From Arthrobacter nitrophenolicus (GTDB lineage: Bacteria > Actinomycetota > Actinomycetes > Actinomycetales > Micrococcaceae): a stretch of 64,000 nucleotides of DNA. The DNA is taken from NCBI RefSeq assembly GCF_000332815.1, contig NZ_AOFD01000021.1, forward strand, positions 1 through 64,000, in the 5' to 3' direction. Shown one piece after another: positions 29,241 to 38,049 of the stretch (the first letter of the stretch is position 1; each line of letters opens with the position of its first letter). A program made the position numbers and the translations under genes. The notes under the pieces were generated by a model, which did not search any database, was not told where the DNA came from, and worked only from the letters and a program-made list of their open reading frames with translations.

Positions 29241-29930
29241 ATGGGCAAGCAGGGCACTTCATCAGCACGCGGCAAGGCATCGGCCTCCGGCTCCAGCAGC
29301 GTCCGGAAGCCCAGCTCAGCCGTGTACCGCCGGCGGCGGCTGGTGGTTGGCGGTGCGCTGCTGATGGTCCTGGCCATGGTGGTGGGCGGGTTTGCCCTGG
29401 CCGGAGCCTTCACCGGGGGCTCGGAGCAGGCCTCGTCCACTGATCCGGCAAGCGGTGCTGCTTCCGCCGTTCCCTCCGCCCCGCCAACAGAATCTGCGTC
29501 AGCCTCAGCCGCCCCCACGCCCACCGCCTCTGCAACGCCAAGCTGCAACCAGAACCTCGTGACGGTCTCCGCGTCCACGGACAAGGCTGCCTACGGGCCC
29601 GACGAAAACCCGCTGCTGACCCTCAAGGTGACGAACGGGGGAGAGGTGCCCTGCCAGGTGAACATCGGCACCTCGCAAATGGAGTTCCTGGTGACCAGCG
29701 GCCCGGACCGGGTCTTCTCTTCCAGGGATTGCCAGGCAGCCAGCGAGGACCTGGTGAAGGTGATCGCTCCGGGCGCCAGCGAAACCGCGAACTTCCCTTG
29801 GCCCCGGAACCGGAGCGTTGAGGGGTGCCAGGTGGTGGACGCCAAACCGGGCGCCGGCGGGGCGTACTACATCTTCACGGCCAAGCTGGGGTCGAAGGCA
29901 AGCCCGAAGGCCGTCTTCCAGCTGAACTGA
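29241..29930 (+). CDS. membrane-anchored hypothetical protein with Ser/Ala/Pro linker
   Basis: 229 residues. Basic, serine-rich cytoplasmic N-terminus (about 1-33, ending RRRR), one TM (LVVGGALLMVLAMVVGGFALAGAF, about 34-57), a low-complexity Ala/Ser/Pro linker (about 60-98), then an extracytoplasmic beta-rich domain of about 130 residues with cysteines near 100, 139, 165 and 194 likely to pair. Segments such as YGPDENPLLTLKVTNGGEVPCQVNIG resemble the DUF4232-like or Ig-like domains of actinobacterial surface proteins. No function known. RBS GGATGGG overlaps the start region weakly. Confidence 0.75.
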   Translation: MGKQGTSSARGKASASGSSSVRKPSSAVYRRRRLVVGGALLMVLAMVVGGFALAGAFTGGSEQASSTDPASGAASAVPSAPPTESASASAAPTPTASATPSCNQNLVTVSASTDKAAYGPDENPLLTLKVTNGGEVPCQVNIGTSQMEFLVTSGPDRVFSSRDCQAASEDLVKVIAPGASETANFPWPRNRSVEGCQVVDAKPGAGGAYYIFTAKLGSKASPKAVFQLN

Positions 29931-29972
29931 CGTGCCCGGTGTGCCTTTAGACGTGCCGGGGGTGCCTTTAAA
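29931..29972. repeat. 21-bp tandem duplication at a convergent junction
   Basis: Two adjacent 21-base copies (29931-29951 and 29952-29972; 18 of 21 identical, sharing CGTGCC...GTGCCTTTA). The first begins right after the stop at 29930 and the second covers the disA stop codon, so the duplication has set the end of one coding frame. Confidence 0.75.
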
Positions 29973-31044
29973 GGAACCGGTCCAGCAGGCTGGCTTCAGC
30001 CATCCGGCTCAGGCCCTCACGGACCGTGCGTGCGCGCTGGTCGCCGATGCCGTCTACGGTCATGAGGTCGTCAATGGTGGCGGCCATCAGGAACTGCAGA
30101 CCGCCGAAGTGGTCCACCAGGCGGTCGGCAACAGCCTTGGGGACCGCCTTCAGGCCGGACAGCAGCCGGTAGCCGCGGGGCTGGACCACGGCGTCGAGGT
30201 TTGCCTCGCCGCCGGCGAACCCCACTATGCCCGAAATCTTTCCCAGGTCGATCAGCTCGGTGGGGCCGAGATTGACCAGCGCGCTGACGGCCTTTTCGAT
30301 GTCCTCCGGCGAGGCGTCCGGGCTGGCGTAGTCGCGGATGATGACGTCGCTGCCCGGTCCACGGCCCACTGTCAGTTCATCGAGCTGGAGGGACAGGAGC
30401 CGGCCGTCTTCGCCGAGTTCCAGGACGTACTGCGAGATTTCCTCGGAGATCCGGCGGACCATTTCCTGCCGCTGCAGGGTAACCGCCACGTCCCGGACGG
30501 TCACCATCGCCTCGATCTCCAGTGCGGACAGCGAACTGGTCACCTGGTCAAGGCGGGACCGGTAGCGCTCGAGGGTTGCCAGGGCCTGGTTGGCGCGGGC
30601 CAGGACCTTCTCCGAGCCCTCGAGCACATGCCGCAGGCCGTTCACGTACAGCGCGATGATCTGCATGGACTGGCTGACGGAGATGACCGGAACACCGGTC
30701 TGGATGGCAACACGCTCGGCGGTGCGGTGCCGGGTACCGGACTCCTGGGTCTCGATGCTGGAATCGGGCACCAGCTGGACGGCCGCGCGGAGGATGTTCC
30801 CGGCGTCCCGGTCGCAGATGATGGCACCGTCCATCTTGGCGAGCTCACGCAGCCGGGTGGGGGAGAACTCGATGCCGATGTCGAAGCCGCCGGAGCAGAT
30901 GGAGTCCACCGTGCGGTCCGACCCCAGGACGATCAGCGCCCCGGTCCGGCCGCGGAGGATGCGCTCCAGTCCGTCACGAAGGGGAGTCCCAGGTGCCACT
31001 CTGCCCAGAGTCGCCCTGAGTGATTCTTCGGGGCTCCGCGCCAT
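29968..31044 (-). CDS. disA: DNA integrity scanning protein DisA (diadenylate cyclase)
   Basis: 358 residues. Makes c-di-AMP from two ATP and scans DNA for branched structures. The N-terminal DAC domain has the DGA motif in LAKMDGAIICD (near 72-75) and the RHR motif in SGTRHRTAERVA (near 107-110); a helical linker follows, then the C-terminal HhH DNA-binding domain (TIDDLMTVDGIGDQRARTV). Start at the ATG complementary to 31042-31044 after GAAGGGAA; five codons upstream another ATG is open. In many actinobacteria disA follows radA; here radA is 18 kb away. Confidence 0.96.
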   Translation of the reverse strand: MARSPEESLRATLGRVAPGTPLRDGLERILRGRTGALIVLGSDRTVDSICSGGFDIGIEFSPTRLRELAKMDGAIICDRDAGNILRAAVQLVPDSSIETQESGTRHRTAERVAIQTGVPVISVSQSMQIIALYVNGLRHVLEGSEKVLARANQALATLERYRSRLDQVTSSLSALEIEAMVTVRDVAVTLQRQEMVRRISEEISQYVLELGEDGRLLSLQLDELTVGRGPGSDVIIRDYASPDASPEDIEKAVSALVNLGPTELIDLGKISGIVGFAGGEANLDAVVQPRGYRLLSGLKAVPKAVADRLVDHFGGLQFLMAATIDDLMTVDGIGDQRARTVREGLSRMAEASLLDRFL

Positions 31045-31265
31045 AGGTATTCCCTTCAAAGGTGCGGACCGCCGCCCGCAGGATGCCGGCTTTCCGCACG
31101 TCGCCGGCAGGATGAAAAGTGCTCATTTTCCCGCAAGCTCAATGATAGGGGCAAGAACTCCAACTTCCGCACGGGCAAGCCCCAAAGTGCCCCATTAGGG
31201 GGTTCCCGGAAGTACCGCCAAACCGGTCCGTGCTGCAGCCCGGAACCGGCCACTTTGCTCTCTGG

Positions 31266-31832
31266 CTAGCCCGGGACCCGGGGAAGTTCCTGGCCGAAGG
31301 GTCCCAGGGAGGTGATGGTCCTGGTGGTGCTGTCCCAGTGCCGGGCGGCCGTGCACTGGCCCTCCCCGCGCAACTCAAGCAGGTCCAGTGCCGTCCCCAG
31401 GAGATGCCCGGGAACCCGGCGGGCGAGGGTGACATGCGGTGTCCAGGCATCAGGCATGGTCAACGGGAGCGCACCGGCCACCCGTTCGTGGAGGGCCCGG
31501 TGCAGGTCAAGGAGCGCAGCCGTGACCACAACCGAGCGGGCAAGGACATACTTGCCCGCCCCGGAAGTGAAAACCTGGATACCGGAGAACTCGAGGGCCA
31601 GCGGCAGCCCCTGCCAAAGGTCATCGGCGTTGTCCGGCACCGTCGGGTCCTGCACCGTCAGGTACTGCACCGTCAGGTCCGGGCCGGCGGCAAGGGTGAT
31701 GTGCGGGCTGTTGCTGGGTGACGTATGGCCCGCCTGGCTGGGAACGCCCGCAGCGGCGAGCCTTGTCCAGTCGGCCCTGATGAGGGAATCGGAGGAGGCG
31801 TCCAAAACCAGTTCGATGCTGCGCATGGACAC
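31266..31832 (-). CDS. 2H phosphoesterase family protein (2'-5' RNA ligase-like)
   Basis: 188 residues with the two HxT/S motifs that define the family, SPHITLAAG (near residue 44) and TPHVTLARR (near residue 131), which supply the paired catalytic histidines. Members hydrolyse cyclic phosphodiesters or ligate 2'-5' RNA ends; the substrate here is unknown. Between the motifs is an unusual stretch LTVQYLTVQDPTVPD that is encoded by three 15-base repeats and is probably a recent local expansion. ATG 31832 or the second ATG two codons on are both possible starts. Confidence 0.8.
   Translation of the reverse strand: MSMRSIELVLDASSDSLIRADWTRLAAAGVPSQAGHTSPSNSPHITLAAGPDLTVQYLTVQDPTVPDNADDLWQGLPLALEFSGIQVFTSGAGKYVLARSVVVTAALLDLHRALHERVAGALPLTMPDAWTPHVTLARRVPGHLLGTALDLLELRGEGQCTAARHWDSTTRTITSLGPFGQELPRVPG
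31637..31681. repeat. three tandem 15-base repeats inside the 2H phosphoesterase gene
   Basis: Units begin GCACCGTC at 31637, 31652 and 31667; units two and three differ at the last positions only. As 15 is a multiple of three, copy-number change would keep the frame and lengthen a surface loop. Confidence 0.8.
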
Positions 31833-31867
31833 ATCATGCCGCTACCGCAGCTTCGTCAGGCACTTGG

Positions 31868-32068
31868 CTAGCGTGCGCGCTCCCGGAGCATGCGCTGCAG
31901 ATCCTTGCTGACGGCGGTCAGCGATGCAGCCCGCAGCGCCTTCAGCTCCGCTACCGTCTGCCTGCCGCGGCCGTCGGCCGCGCCCCGGCCTGCATTGCGG
32001 TCCTGGTCCCGTGCGGAGTCCGGGCCGGTGGTAAGGGGATCGAAAAACAGCTTGCCCTGCGTCGTCAT
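31868..32068 (-). CDS. small hypothetical protein, 66 residues
   Basis: TTQGKLFFDPLTTGPDSARDQD followed by a glycine/arginine-rich middle and a basic helical end (VAELKALRAASLTAVSKDLQRMLRERAR). No membrane segment and no recognised domain. Codon bias at third positions supports it as coding. It precedes the 2H phosphoesterase on the same strand by 36 bases, so a two-gene unit is likely. It is divergent from prfC. Confidence 0.6.
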   Translation of the reverse strand: MTTQGKLFFDPLTTGPDSARDQDRNAGRGAADGRGRQTVAELKALRAASLTAVSKDLQRMLRERAR

Positions 32069-32299
32069 GGGGCCACGCTAACCGCCCGCCGTTTCCCGGT
32101 TTTGAACGAATGGTTTCACGGGCGTTAAGCGGGCACGGAACCGGTTTGCGGCACTGCGATAAACTTGTACCTTGGCTGTCCGCCGGCCCGTCCACCGGCC
32201 CCGCGGCCCGCCGTTCCGTGAAGCGCAGCGCCTGGAGTGCAGTGCTTTGAAAGGCGCCGCCAGCGCCTGGGCAATCCCAACCGCAGCGAAAGTAGCACC

Positions 32300-33913
32300 G
32301 TGTCCCAAGATGTCCTGACCCCCGCCCGGATCTCCGCGATTCACAAAGAGGCGGGCCGCCGCAGGACCTTTGCTGTCATCTCGCACCCCGACGCCGGCAA
32401 GTCCACTCTCACGGAAGCGCTCGCGCTGCACGCCAAGGTCATCGGCACCGCCGGCGCCTCCAGCGGCAAGGCGAACCGCAAGGAAACGGTCTCCGACTGG
32501 ATGCAGATGGAAAAGGACCGCGGCATCTCCATCAGTTCCGCAGCCCTGCAGTTCTCCTACCGGGATACGGTCATCAACCTGCTGGACACCCCCGGCCACG
32601 CCGACTTCTCCGAAGACACCTACCGGGTGCTCGCCGCCGTCGACTGCGCCGTGATGCTGGTGGACGCCGCCAAGGGCCTGGAAACCCAGACCATGAAGCT
32701 GTTCGAGGTCTGCAAGCAGCGCAACCTGCCCATCATCACCGTCATCAACAAGTGGGACAGGCCCGGCCTGGATGCGCTGGCCCTGATGGACGAGATCACC
32801 GAACGCACCGGCCTGCAGCCCATGCCCCTGACCTGGGCCGTCGGCATCTCCGGCGACTTCCGCGGCGTCTGGGACCTCCGCAACGACCGCTTCGCCCGCT
32901 TCCAGCGCAACAATGCCGGCGCGCAGATCGCCATCACCGAATACTTCACCCCGGAGGAAGCCGCGGAAAGCCAGGGCAGCAACTGGTCCGACGCCGTGGA
33001 CGAGGCCGGCCTGGTGATCGAATCGAACCTGGAATTCGACGTCGACGCCTTCCACGCCGGCAAGGCAACCCCCATCCTGTTCAGCTCCGCCGCGCTCAAC
33101 TTCGGCGTCAAGGAGCTGCTGGACGCGCTGGTGGACTTCGCCCCGCCGGCGGCACCGCGGCCGGACGTGGACGGCAGCCCGCGGCCCGTCGAATCGCCGT
33201 TCTCCGGTTTCGTGTTCAAGGTGCAGGCCGGCATGAACAAGGCCCACCGTGACCACGTCGCCTTCATCCGTGTCTGCTCCGGCGTGTTCGAGCGCGGCAT
33301 GGTGGTTACCCAGACCCGCACCGGCAAGTCCTTTGCCACGAAGTACGCGCAGCAGGTGTTCGGCCGGGAACGCGAAGTTATTGACGAGGCGTACCCGGGC
33401 GACGTGGTGGGACTGGTTAACGCCTCGTCCCTGCGCGTCGGCGACAGCCTGTTCCTCGAGGAGCCGGTGGAGTACCCCGCCATCCCGCTGTTCGCACCGG
33501 AACACTTCCAGGTGGCGCGGTCCAAGGACCCCTCCAAGTTCAAGCAGTTCCGCCGCGGCATCGAGCAGTTGGAGCACGAGGGCGTCATCCAGGTGCTCCG
33601 TTCCGACGTCCGCGGGGACCAGGCGCCGGTGCTTGCCGCCGTCGGCCCCATGCAGTTCGAGGTGGTGGAGGACCGCATGGCGCACGACTTCAGTGCCCCC
33701 ATGCGCCTGGAACGCCTGCCCTACTCGTTGGCGAGGATTTCGACGGCGGAGGCCATGCCCGCGCTTGCCAACGTGCCCGGCGCCGAGGTGCTGCTGCGGT
33801 CCGACGGCGAATACCTCGCCCTGTTCAACGACGTCTGGGCGCTGCGGCGGATCGAAAAGAACCACTCTGACCTCACCCTGGTGCCCATCGGCACGCACAA
33901 CCCCGCGAAGTAA
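32300..33913 (+). CDS. prfC: peptide chain release factor 3
   Basis: 537 residues. Translational GTPase that recycles RF1/RF2 from the ribosome. G1 in ISHPDAGKSTLTE, the switch region with DRGISISSAALQF, G3 DTPGHADFSEDTYRVL, G4 NKWDRP, followed by RF3-type domains II and III (FKVQAGMNKAHRDHVAFIRVCSG, VGPMQFEVVEDRM). These distinguish it from EF-G. Start at GTG 32300 (SQDVLTPARI), since upstream codons in the open frame are not like the family; no strong ribosome site precedes it. Seven bases before the next gene, so the two are co-transcribed. Confidence 0.95.
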   Translation: MSQDVLTPARISAIHKEAGRRRTFAVISHPDAGKSTLTEALALHAKVIGTAGASSGKANRKETVSDWMQMEKDRGISISSAALQFSYRDTVINLLDTPGHADFSEDTYRVLAAVDCAVMLVDAAKGLETQTMKLFEVCKQRNLPIITVINKWDRPGLDALALMDEITERTGLQPMPLTWAVGISGDFRGVWDLRNDRFARFQRNNAGAQIAITEYFTPEEAAESQGSNWSDAVDEAGLVIESNLEFDVDAFHAGKATPILFSSAALNFGVKELLDALVDFAPPAAPRPDVDGSPRPVESPFSGFVFKVQAGMNKAHRDHVAFIRVCSGVFERGMVVTQTRTGKSFATKYAQQVFGREREVIDEAYPGDVVGLVNASSLRVGDSLFLEEPVEYPAIPLFAPEHFQVARSKDPSKFKQFRRGIEQLEHEGVIQVLRSDVRGDQAPVLAAVGPMQFEVVEDRMAHDFSAPMRLERLPYSLARISTAEAMPALANVPGAEVLLRSDGEYLALFNDVWALRRIEKNHSDLTLVPIGTHNPAK

Positions 33914-33919
33914 GGCACC

Positions 33920-35155
33920 ATGACCCCGAACCCATCACCTGTCCGCGCCGTGGTGACCGGCGCCGGTACCGTCAACCCGCTCGGCTCGTCGGTTGCCGAC
34001 ACCTGGGCCGCCCTTGTGGCCGGAAAATCGGGCATTGCCGCCCTGGACGCCGACTGGGCGGAGCAGCTTCCGGTGAAGATCGCCGGCCAGGCCCCTGCCG
34101 ACCTTTCCGGCCATCTCAGCACCCGCGAAATCAAGCGGATGGACCGTTGCGGCCAGCTGGCGCTCATCGCCGCGCGCGAAGCGTGGGCCCAGGCGGGTAC
34201 GCCCGAGGTGGACCCCGAACGGTTTGCCGTGGTGATCGGCTCCGCCTACGGCGGCCTCGGCTCCACCCTTGAACAGGACCGCACGCTGGCGGAGTCGGGG
34301 CCCCGCAAGGTGTCGCCCCACACCCTGACCCGGCTCATGGTGAACGGCCCGGCGGCCTGGGTGTCCATCGACCTTGGCGCCCGCGGCGGCGCCCGCACGC
34401 CGGTCAGCGCCTGCGCCTCCGGGGCCGAGGCGATTGTGCAGGCGGCGGAGATGATCCGCTCCGGCGCGGCCGACGTCGTGATTGCCGGCGGCGTGGACGC
34501 CTCCGTCAACGACCTCGTGATTACCGGTTTCTCCCAGATCCGCGCCTTGTCCACCCGCTCCGATGAGCCGCAGCGCGCCTCCCGCCCGTTCGACGGCGGC
34601 CGGGACGGTTTCGTGCTGGCCGAGGGCGCCGGCGTGGTGGTGCTGGAGAGCGAGGAGCACGCGCGTGCCCGCGGCGCGGCGGTGCTGGGTGCGGTGGCCG
34701 GCGGAGCAGTCACTTCCGACGCCAACGACATTGTGGCGGCGGACCCGGCCATGCAGCGGCGTGTGATGCAGAAGGCCCTGGAGTCGGCCGGTATGCAGCC
34801 CGCGGACATCGGCTTCGTGCATGCCCACGCCACGTCCACCCCCGTGGGGGACCGGCTGGAAGGCCAGGCCATCAACGCGATCTTTGGCGCGGACGTGCCG
34901 GTGACCTCCACCAAGGGGCACACCGGCCACCTGCTGGGCGGCGCAGGTGCGCTGGCCGCCGTCGTGGTCCTCGAGGCGCTGCGCACCGGCCAGCTGCCGG
35001 GGACCCTCAACGTCGAAGAACTGGACCCGGAAGTGGACCTTAACGTCGTCACCGAAGACGTCCACACCCTCCGGCCGGGTTATTCCCCGGCCGGCCTGGT
35101 GAACGCCTTCGGCTTCGGCGGGCACAGCGTCGCCCTGGTCATCACGGGCTCGTAG
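33920..35155 (+). CDS. beta-ketoacyl-ACP synthase (FabF/KAS II type)
   Basis: 411 residues. Thiolase-fold condensing enzyme with the full Cys-His-His triad: ACASGAEA (Cys near 165), HAHATSTPVGD (His near 303) and KGHTGHLLGGAG (His near 334), plus the C-terminal FGFGGHSVALVI. It should condense malonyl-ACP with acyl-ACP. There is no acyl carrier protein, reductase or acyltransferase next to it; the only partner is prfC, with which it shares a transcript. It may be the housekeeping fabF displaced from a fab cluster, or a stand-alone condensing enzyme. Confidence 0.9.
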   Translation: MTPNPSPVRAVVTGAGTVNPLGSSVADTWAALVAGKSGIAALDADWAEQLPVKIAGQAPADLSGHLSTREIKRMDRCGQLALIAAREAWAQAGTPEVDPERFAVVIGSAYGGLGSTLEQDRTLAESGPRKVSPHTLTRLMVNGPAAWVSIDLGARGGARTPVSACASGAEAIVQAAEMIRSGAADVVIAGGVDASVNDLVITGFSQIRALSTRSDEPQRASRPFDGGRDGFVLAEGAGVVVLESEEHARARGAAVLGAVAGGAVTSDANDIVAADPAMQRRVMQKALESAGMQPADIGFVHAHATSTPVGDRLEGQAINAIFGADVPVTSTKGHTGHLLGGAGALAAVVVLEALRTGQLPGTLNVEELDPEVDLNVVTEDVHTLRPGYSPAGLVNAFGFGGHSVALVITGS

Positions 35156-35169
35156 CCAAAACGCCCGAA

Positions 35170-35221
35170 TCGCCGGAACCTGACACAGAGACGTTTCAGG
35201 TACCCGGCACCGTTCCGGCGA
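35170..35221. terminator. 10-bp inverted repeat after the ketosynthase
   Basis: TCGCCGGAAC (35170-35179) and GTTCCGGCGA (35212-35221), 32-base spacer, between two convergent genes (stops at 35155 and 35257). No T tract. Likely a weak bidirectional terminator. Confidence 0.45.
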
Positions 35222-35256
35222 TCTGGATGTAGCGGGCGGGCGTGGAGAGCCGCGCG

Positions 35257-36606
35257 TCAGGCCCGGCTGGGAACCGGAGCCTCCAGGACACGCTCCTCCT
35301 GGGCAACCTCGCCGCCGTCGGTCCGGCGTTCCTTCAGGAAGTAGACCAGGCCGGCAGCGATGGTGGATGCGGCGGCCAGGGCGAACAGGCCGGGGATGAC
35401 GCTGCCCGTCTGTTCCTTGATGATGCCGAAGCCGAAAGGTGCAACGAAGCCGCCCAGGTTGCCCAGCGAGTTGATGATGGCGATCGCCGGGGCCAGGACC
35501 AGCGGGTGCAGCCCGGACTGCGGAATGGTCCAGAACAGCGGAGAAGCGCTCTTGAAGCCCATGGCCGCGATGGCCAGGAACACCAGGGCCATGACCGGCG
35601 ATGCGACGGCGGCCGCGAAGGTGCCGACGGCGGCCACCAGGAGCGCAACCACCAGCAGTGGGCGCTTGGACTTTGCCTTGTCCTGCAGCTTGGCGGCAAA
35701 GTACATGGCGAACACGGCGCAGACCCACGGGATGGAGGACAGGAATCCGACGGTGAGGTCCGTGGTGCCGGGGATCTGCTTGATGATGCTGGGCAGCCAG
35801 AAGGTGTTGGCATAGATGGACAGCTGCACCGAGAAGTAGATGCCGCACAGCAGCAGGATCTGCGGGTTCAGGAGCATCTTCCAGCGGTTCGCCGTGCCGG
35901 CGCCGGCCTTGGCGTGCCGGGCGTCCTCGTCGGCGATTGCCGCTGACAGTGCGTCCTTCTCGGCCGGGGACAGCCACTTGGCGTCCCTGATTGTGGCATC
36001 CAGGACAAAGAACACTGCGCAGCCCACCACAACGGACAGTGCGCCTTCAAAGCCGAACAGCCACTGCCAGCCGCGCAGGCCCAGGGCGCCGTGGAGGCTG
36101 AGGAGCATCCCCGCGATGGGGCCCGAAATCGCCGCGGCGATGGAGGACCCGGCGATGAAGATGGCCGTGGCCTTGCCGCGCTGCCCGGCCGGGACCCAGC
36201 GGGCGAAGTAGAAGATGACGGCGGGGAAGAAACCGGCCTCGGCGGCGCCCAGCAGGAAGCGCAGGACGTAGAACATGGCTTCGTTCTGCACGAAGGCCAT
36301 CAGGAAGGAAACAGTGCCCCAGCTGATCATGATCCTGGTGAGCCACACCTTGGCACCGTACTTTTCCATCATGACGTTGCTGGGGAGCTCGAAGATGGCG
36401 TAGGCGATGAAGAACAGTCCGGCGCCGAAGCCGTAGGCAGCTGCCCCGATCCCCACGTCAGCCTGGAGGTGGTCCTGGGCGTAGCCGATGTTTGAGCGGT
36501 TCAGCTGGTTGCAGACCAGCATGACCAGCATGATGGGCAGCACCCGCTTGAAGAACTTTTTCGTGGCCGAGGCCACGTCCGAGACAGCATTGTCCACAGA
36601 CATCAT
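35257..36606 (-). CDS. MFS transporter, anion:cation symporter family (probable glucarate/aldarate carrier)
   Basis: 449 residues, 12 TM. Marks of the ACS family: LVMLVCNQLNRSNIGYAQ in TM1, FFIAYAIFELPSNVMMEKYGAKVWLTRIM in TM2-3, and GAAEAGFFPAVIFYFARWVP in TM4. GudP, GarP and tartrate, phthalate and hydroxyphenylacetate carriers share these. It is the last gene of the kdgD-dehydrogenase-gudD unit, so glucarate or galactarate uptake is the best guess. Gap to gudD is 114 bases, with no terminator seen. A two-methionine start; either is possible. Confidence 0.85.
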   Translation of the reverse strand: MMSVDNAVSDVASATKKFFKRVLPIMLVMLVCNQLNRSNIGYAQDHLQADVGIGAAAYGFGAGLFFIAYAIFELPSNVMMEKYGAKVWLTRIMISWGTVSFLMAFVQNEAMFYVLRFLLGAAEAGFFPAVIFYFARWVPAGQRGKATAIFIAGSSIAAAISGPIAGMLLSLHGALGLRGWQWLFGFEGALSVVVGCAVFFVLDATIRDAKWLSPAEKDALSAAIADEDARHAKAGAGTANRWKMLLNPQILLLCGIYFSVQLSIYANTFWLPSIIKQIPGTTDLTVGFLSSIPWVCAVFAMYFAAKLQDKAKSKRPLLVVALLVAAVGTFAAAVASPVMALVFLAIAAMGFKSASPLFWTIPQSGLHPLVLAPAIAIINSLGNLGGFVAPFGFGIIKEQTGSVIPGLFALAAASTIAAGLVYFLKERRTDGGEVAQEERVLEAPVPSRA

Positions 36607-36720
36607 TGAATGTTTCCTTTGGGGGTTTGGGTAACGCAGGCCGGCCGCGGGCGCAGGAAAGCAGTGGGGCCCGTCACAGCGGACCCCACTACTTTACCGG
36701 ACAGCTGCCGGCGGAGGTTT

Positions 36721-38049
36721 CTATCGAACGAGGCAGGGCCGCTTCGGGTCGAAGGACCAGCCTTCGATGTAGTACTGCATGCCGATGCTGTCATCCCGGG
36801 CGTCCAGGCCGTGCTCGAGGTACAGCTGGTGCGCCTTGTCCAGGGCGTCCCGGTCCAGTTCAATGCCCAGGCCCGGGGCATCGGGCACCTCGATGGCGCC
36901 GCCCTTGATCTGCAGCGGCTCCCTGGTGAGGCCCTGGCCGTCCTGCCAGATCCAGTGGGTGTCCAGGGCCGTGATCCCGCCCGGAGCCGCAGCGCCGGTG
37001 TGCGTGAACATGGCCAGCGAGATGTCGAAGTGGTTGTTGGAGTGCGAGCCCCAGGTAAGGCCGAACTCGTTGCAGAGCTGGGCCACCCGGACCGAGCCGT
37101 GCATGGTCCAGAAGTGCGGGTCCGCCAGCGGGATGTCCACGGCGTTGCTGCGGATGGCATGGGACATTTCCCGCCAGTCCGTGGCGATCATGTTGGTGGC
37201 CGTCTTCAGGCCCGTGGCCCGGCGGAATTCCGCCATCACCTCACGGCCGGAGAACCGGCCTTCGGCGCCGCAGGGGTCCTCGGCATAGGCCACGACGCCC
37301 TGCATCCGCTTGCCGAGGCGGATGGCGTCCTCGAGGAGCCAGCCGCCGTTCGGGTCCAGTGTCACCCGCGCGTCAGGGAAGCGTTTGGCGAGGGCGGTGA
37401 CCACATCCACTTCCTCGTCGCCGGACAGCACGCCGCCCTTGAGCTTGAAGTCGCTGAAGCCGTAACGCTCCTGCGCGGCCTCGGCCAGGGCGACGACGGC
37501 TTCCGGAGTCATGGCCTCCTGGCGGCGGAGCTTCTCCCACCGGTCGGCGGGCGCGTCCTCCACCAGGTAGGGCAGGTCCGTGCGGGCGTGGTCCCCCACG
37601 AAGAACAGGTAGCCGAGCATCGGCACGGACGTGCGCTGCTGGCCGTCGCCGAGCAGTTCCGCCACCGGGACGCCGAGGAACTGGCCGTGCAGGTCCAGCA
37701 GGGCTGATTCGACGGCGGTGACGGCGTGGACCGTGGTGCGCAGGTCGAAGGTCTGCAGGCCGCGCCCGCCGGCATCGCGGTCCGCGAACTCAGCCGCCAC
37801 CTCGCGCAGGAGCGAGCGGTAGCGTGCCACCGGCTTCCCGCTGATCAGGGCCCCGGCCTCCTCGATGGTGGTGCGGATCTTCTCGCCGCCGGGAACCTCG
37901 CCGAGGCCGGTGCGCCCGTCCGAATCGGTGATGATCACAACGTTGCGCGTGAAGAAGGGGCCGTGCGCACCGCTGAGGTTCATCAGCATGCTGTCGTAGC
38001 CGGCAACCGGTACTACCTCGACGCCGGTGATGGTGGGCTGGCCGCTCAT
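36721..38049 (-). CDS. gudD: glucarate dehydratase
   Basis: 442 residues, enolase superfamily. Dehydrates D-glucarate (or L-idarate) to 5-dehydro-4-deoxy-D-glucarate. Catalytic KxK in FSDFKLKGG (near 203-205), metal ligands in TLDPNGGW and [18 protein letters not shown], and the general-base histidine in [15 protein letters not shown], as in the GlucD subgroup. The ATG (complementary to 38047-38049) overlaps the upstream dehydrogenase stop by ATGA, so the genes are coupled. Its placement after kdgD and a semialdehyde dehydrogenase confirms the pathway to 2-oxoglutarate. Confidence 0.93.
   Translation of the reverse strand: MSGQPTITGVEVVPVAGYDSMLMNLSGAHGPFFTRNVVIITDSDGRTGLGEVPGGEKIRTTIEEAGALISGKPVARYRSLLREVAAEFADRDAGGRGLQTFDLRTTVHAVTAVESALLDLHGQFLGVPVAELLGDGQQRTSVPMLGYLFFVGDHARTDLPYLVEDAPADRWEKLRRQEAMTPEAVVALAEAAQERYGFSDFKLKGGVLSGDEEVDVVTALAKRFPDARVTLDPNGGWLLEDAIRLGKRMQGVVAYAEDPCGAEGRFSGREVMAEFRRATGLKTATNMIATDWREMSHAIRSNAVDIPLADPHFWTMHGSVRVAQLCNEFGLTWGSHSNNHFDISLAMFTHTGAAAPGGITALDTHWIWQDGQGLTREPLQIKGGAIEVPDAPGLGIELDRDALDKAHQLYLEHGLDARDDSIGMQYYIEGWSFDPKRPCLVR

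Noticed and set aside
32078..33898. 606-residue minus-strand open frame across prfC
   Set aside because: Antisense to a complete RF3 gene; no recognisable fold.
33935..35977. 680-residue minus-strand open frame across the ketosynthase and part of the MFS gene
   Set aside because: Overlaps two genuine genes in other frames; Gly/Arg/His-rich shadow composition.
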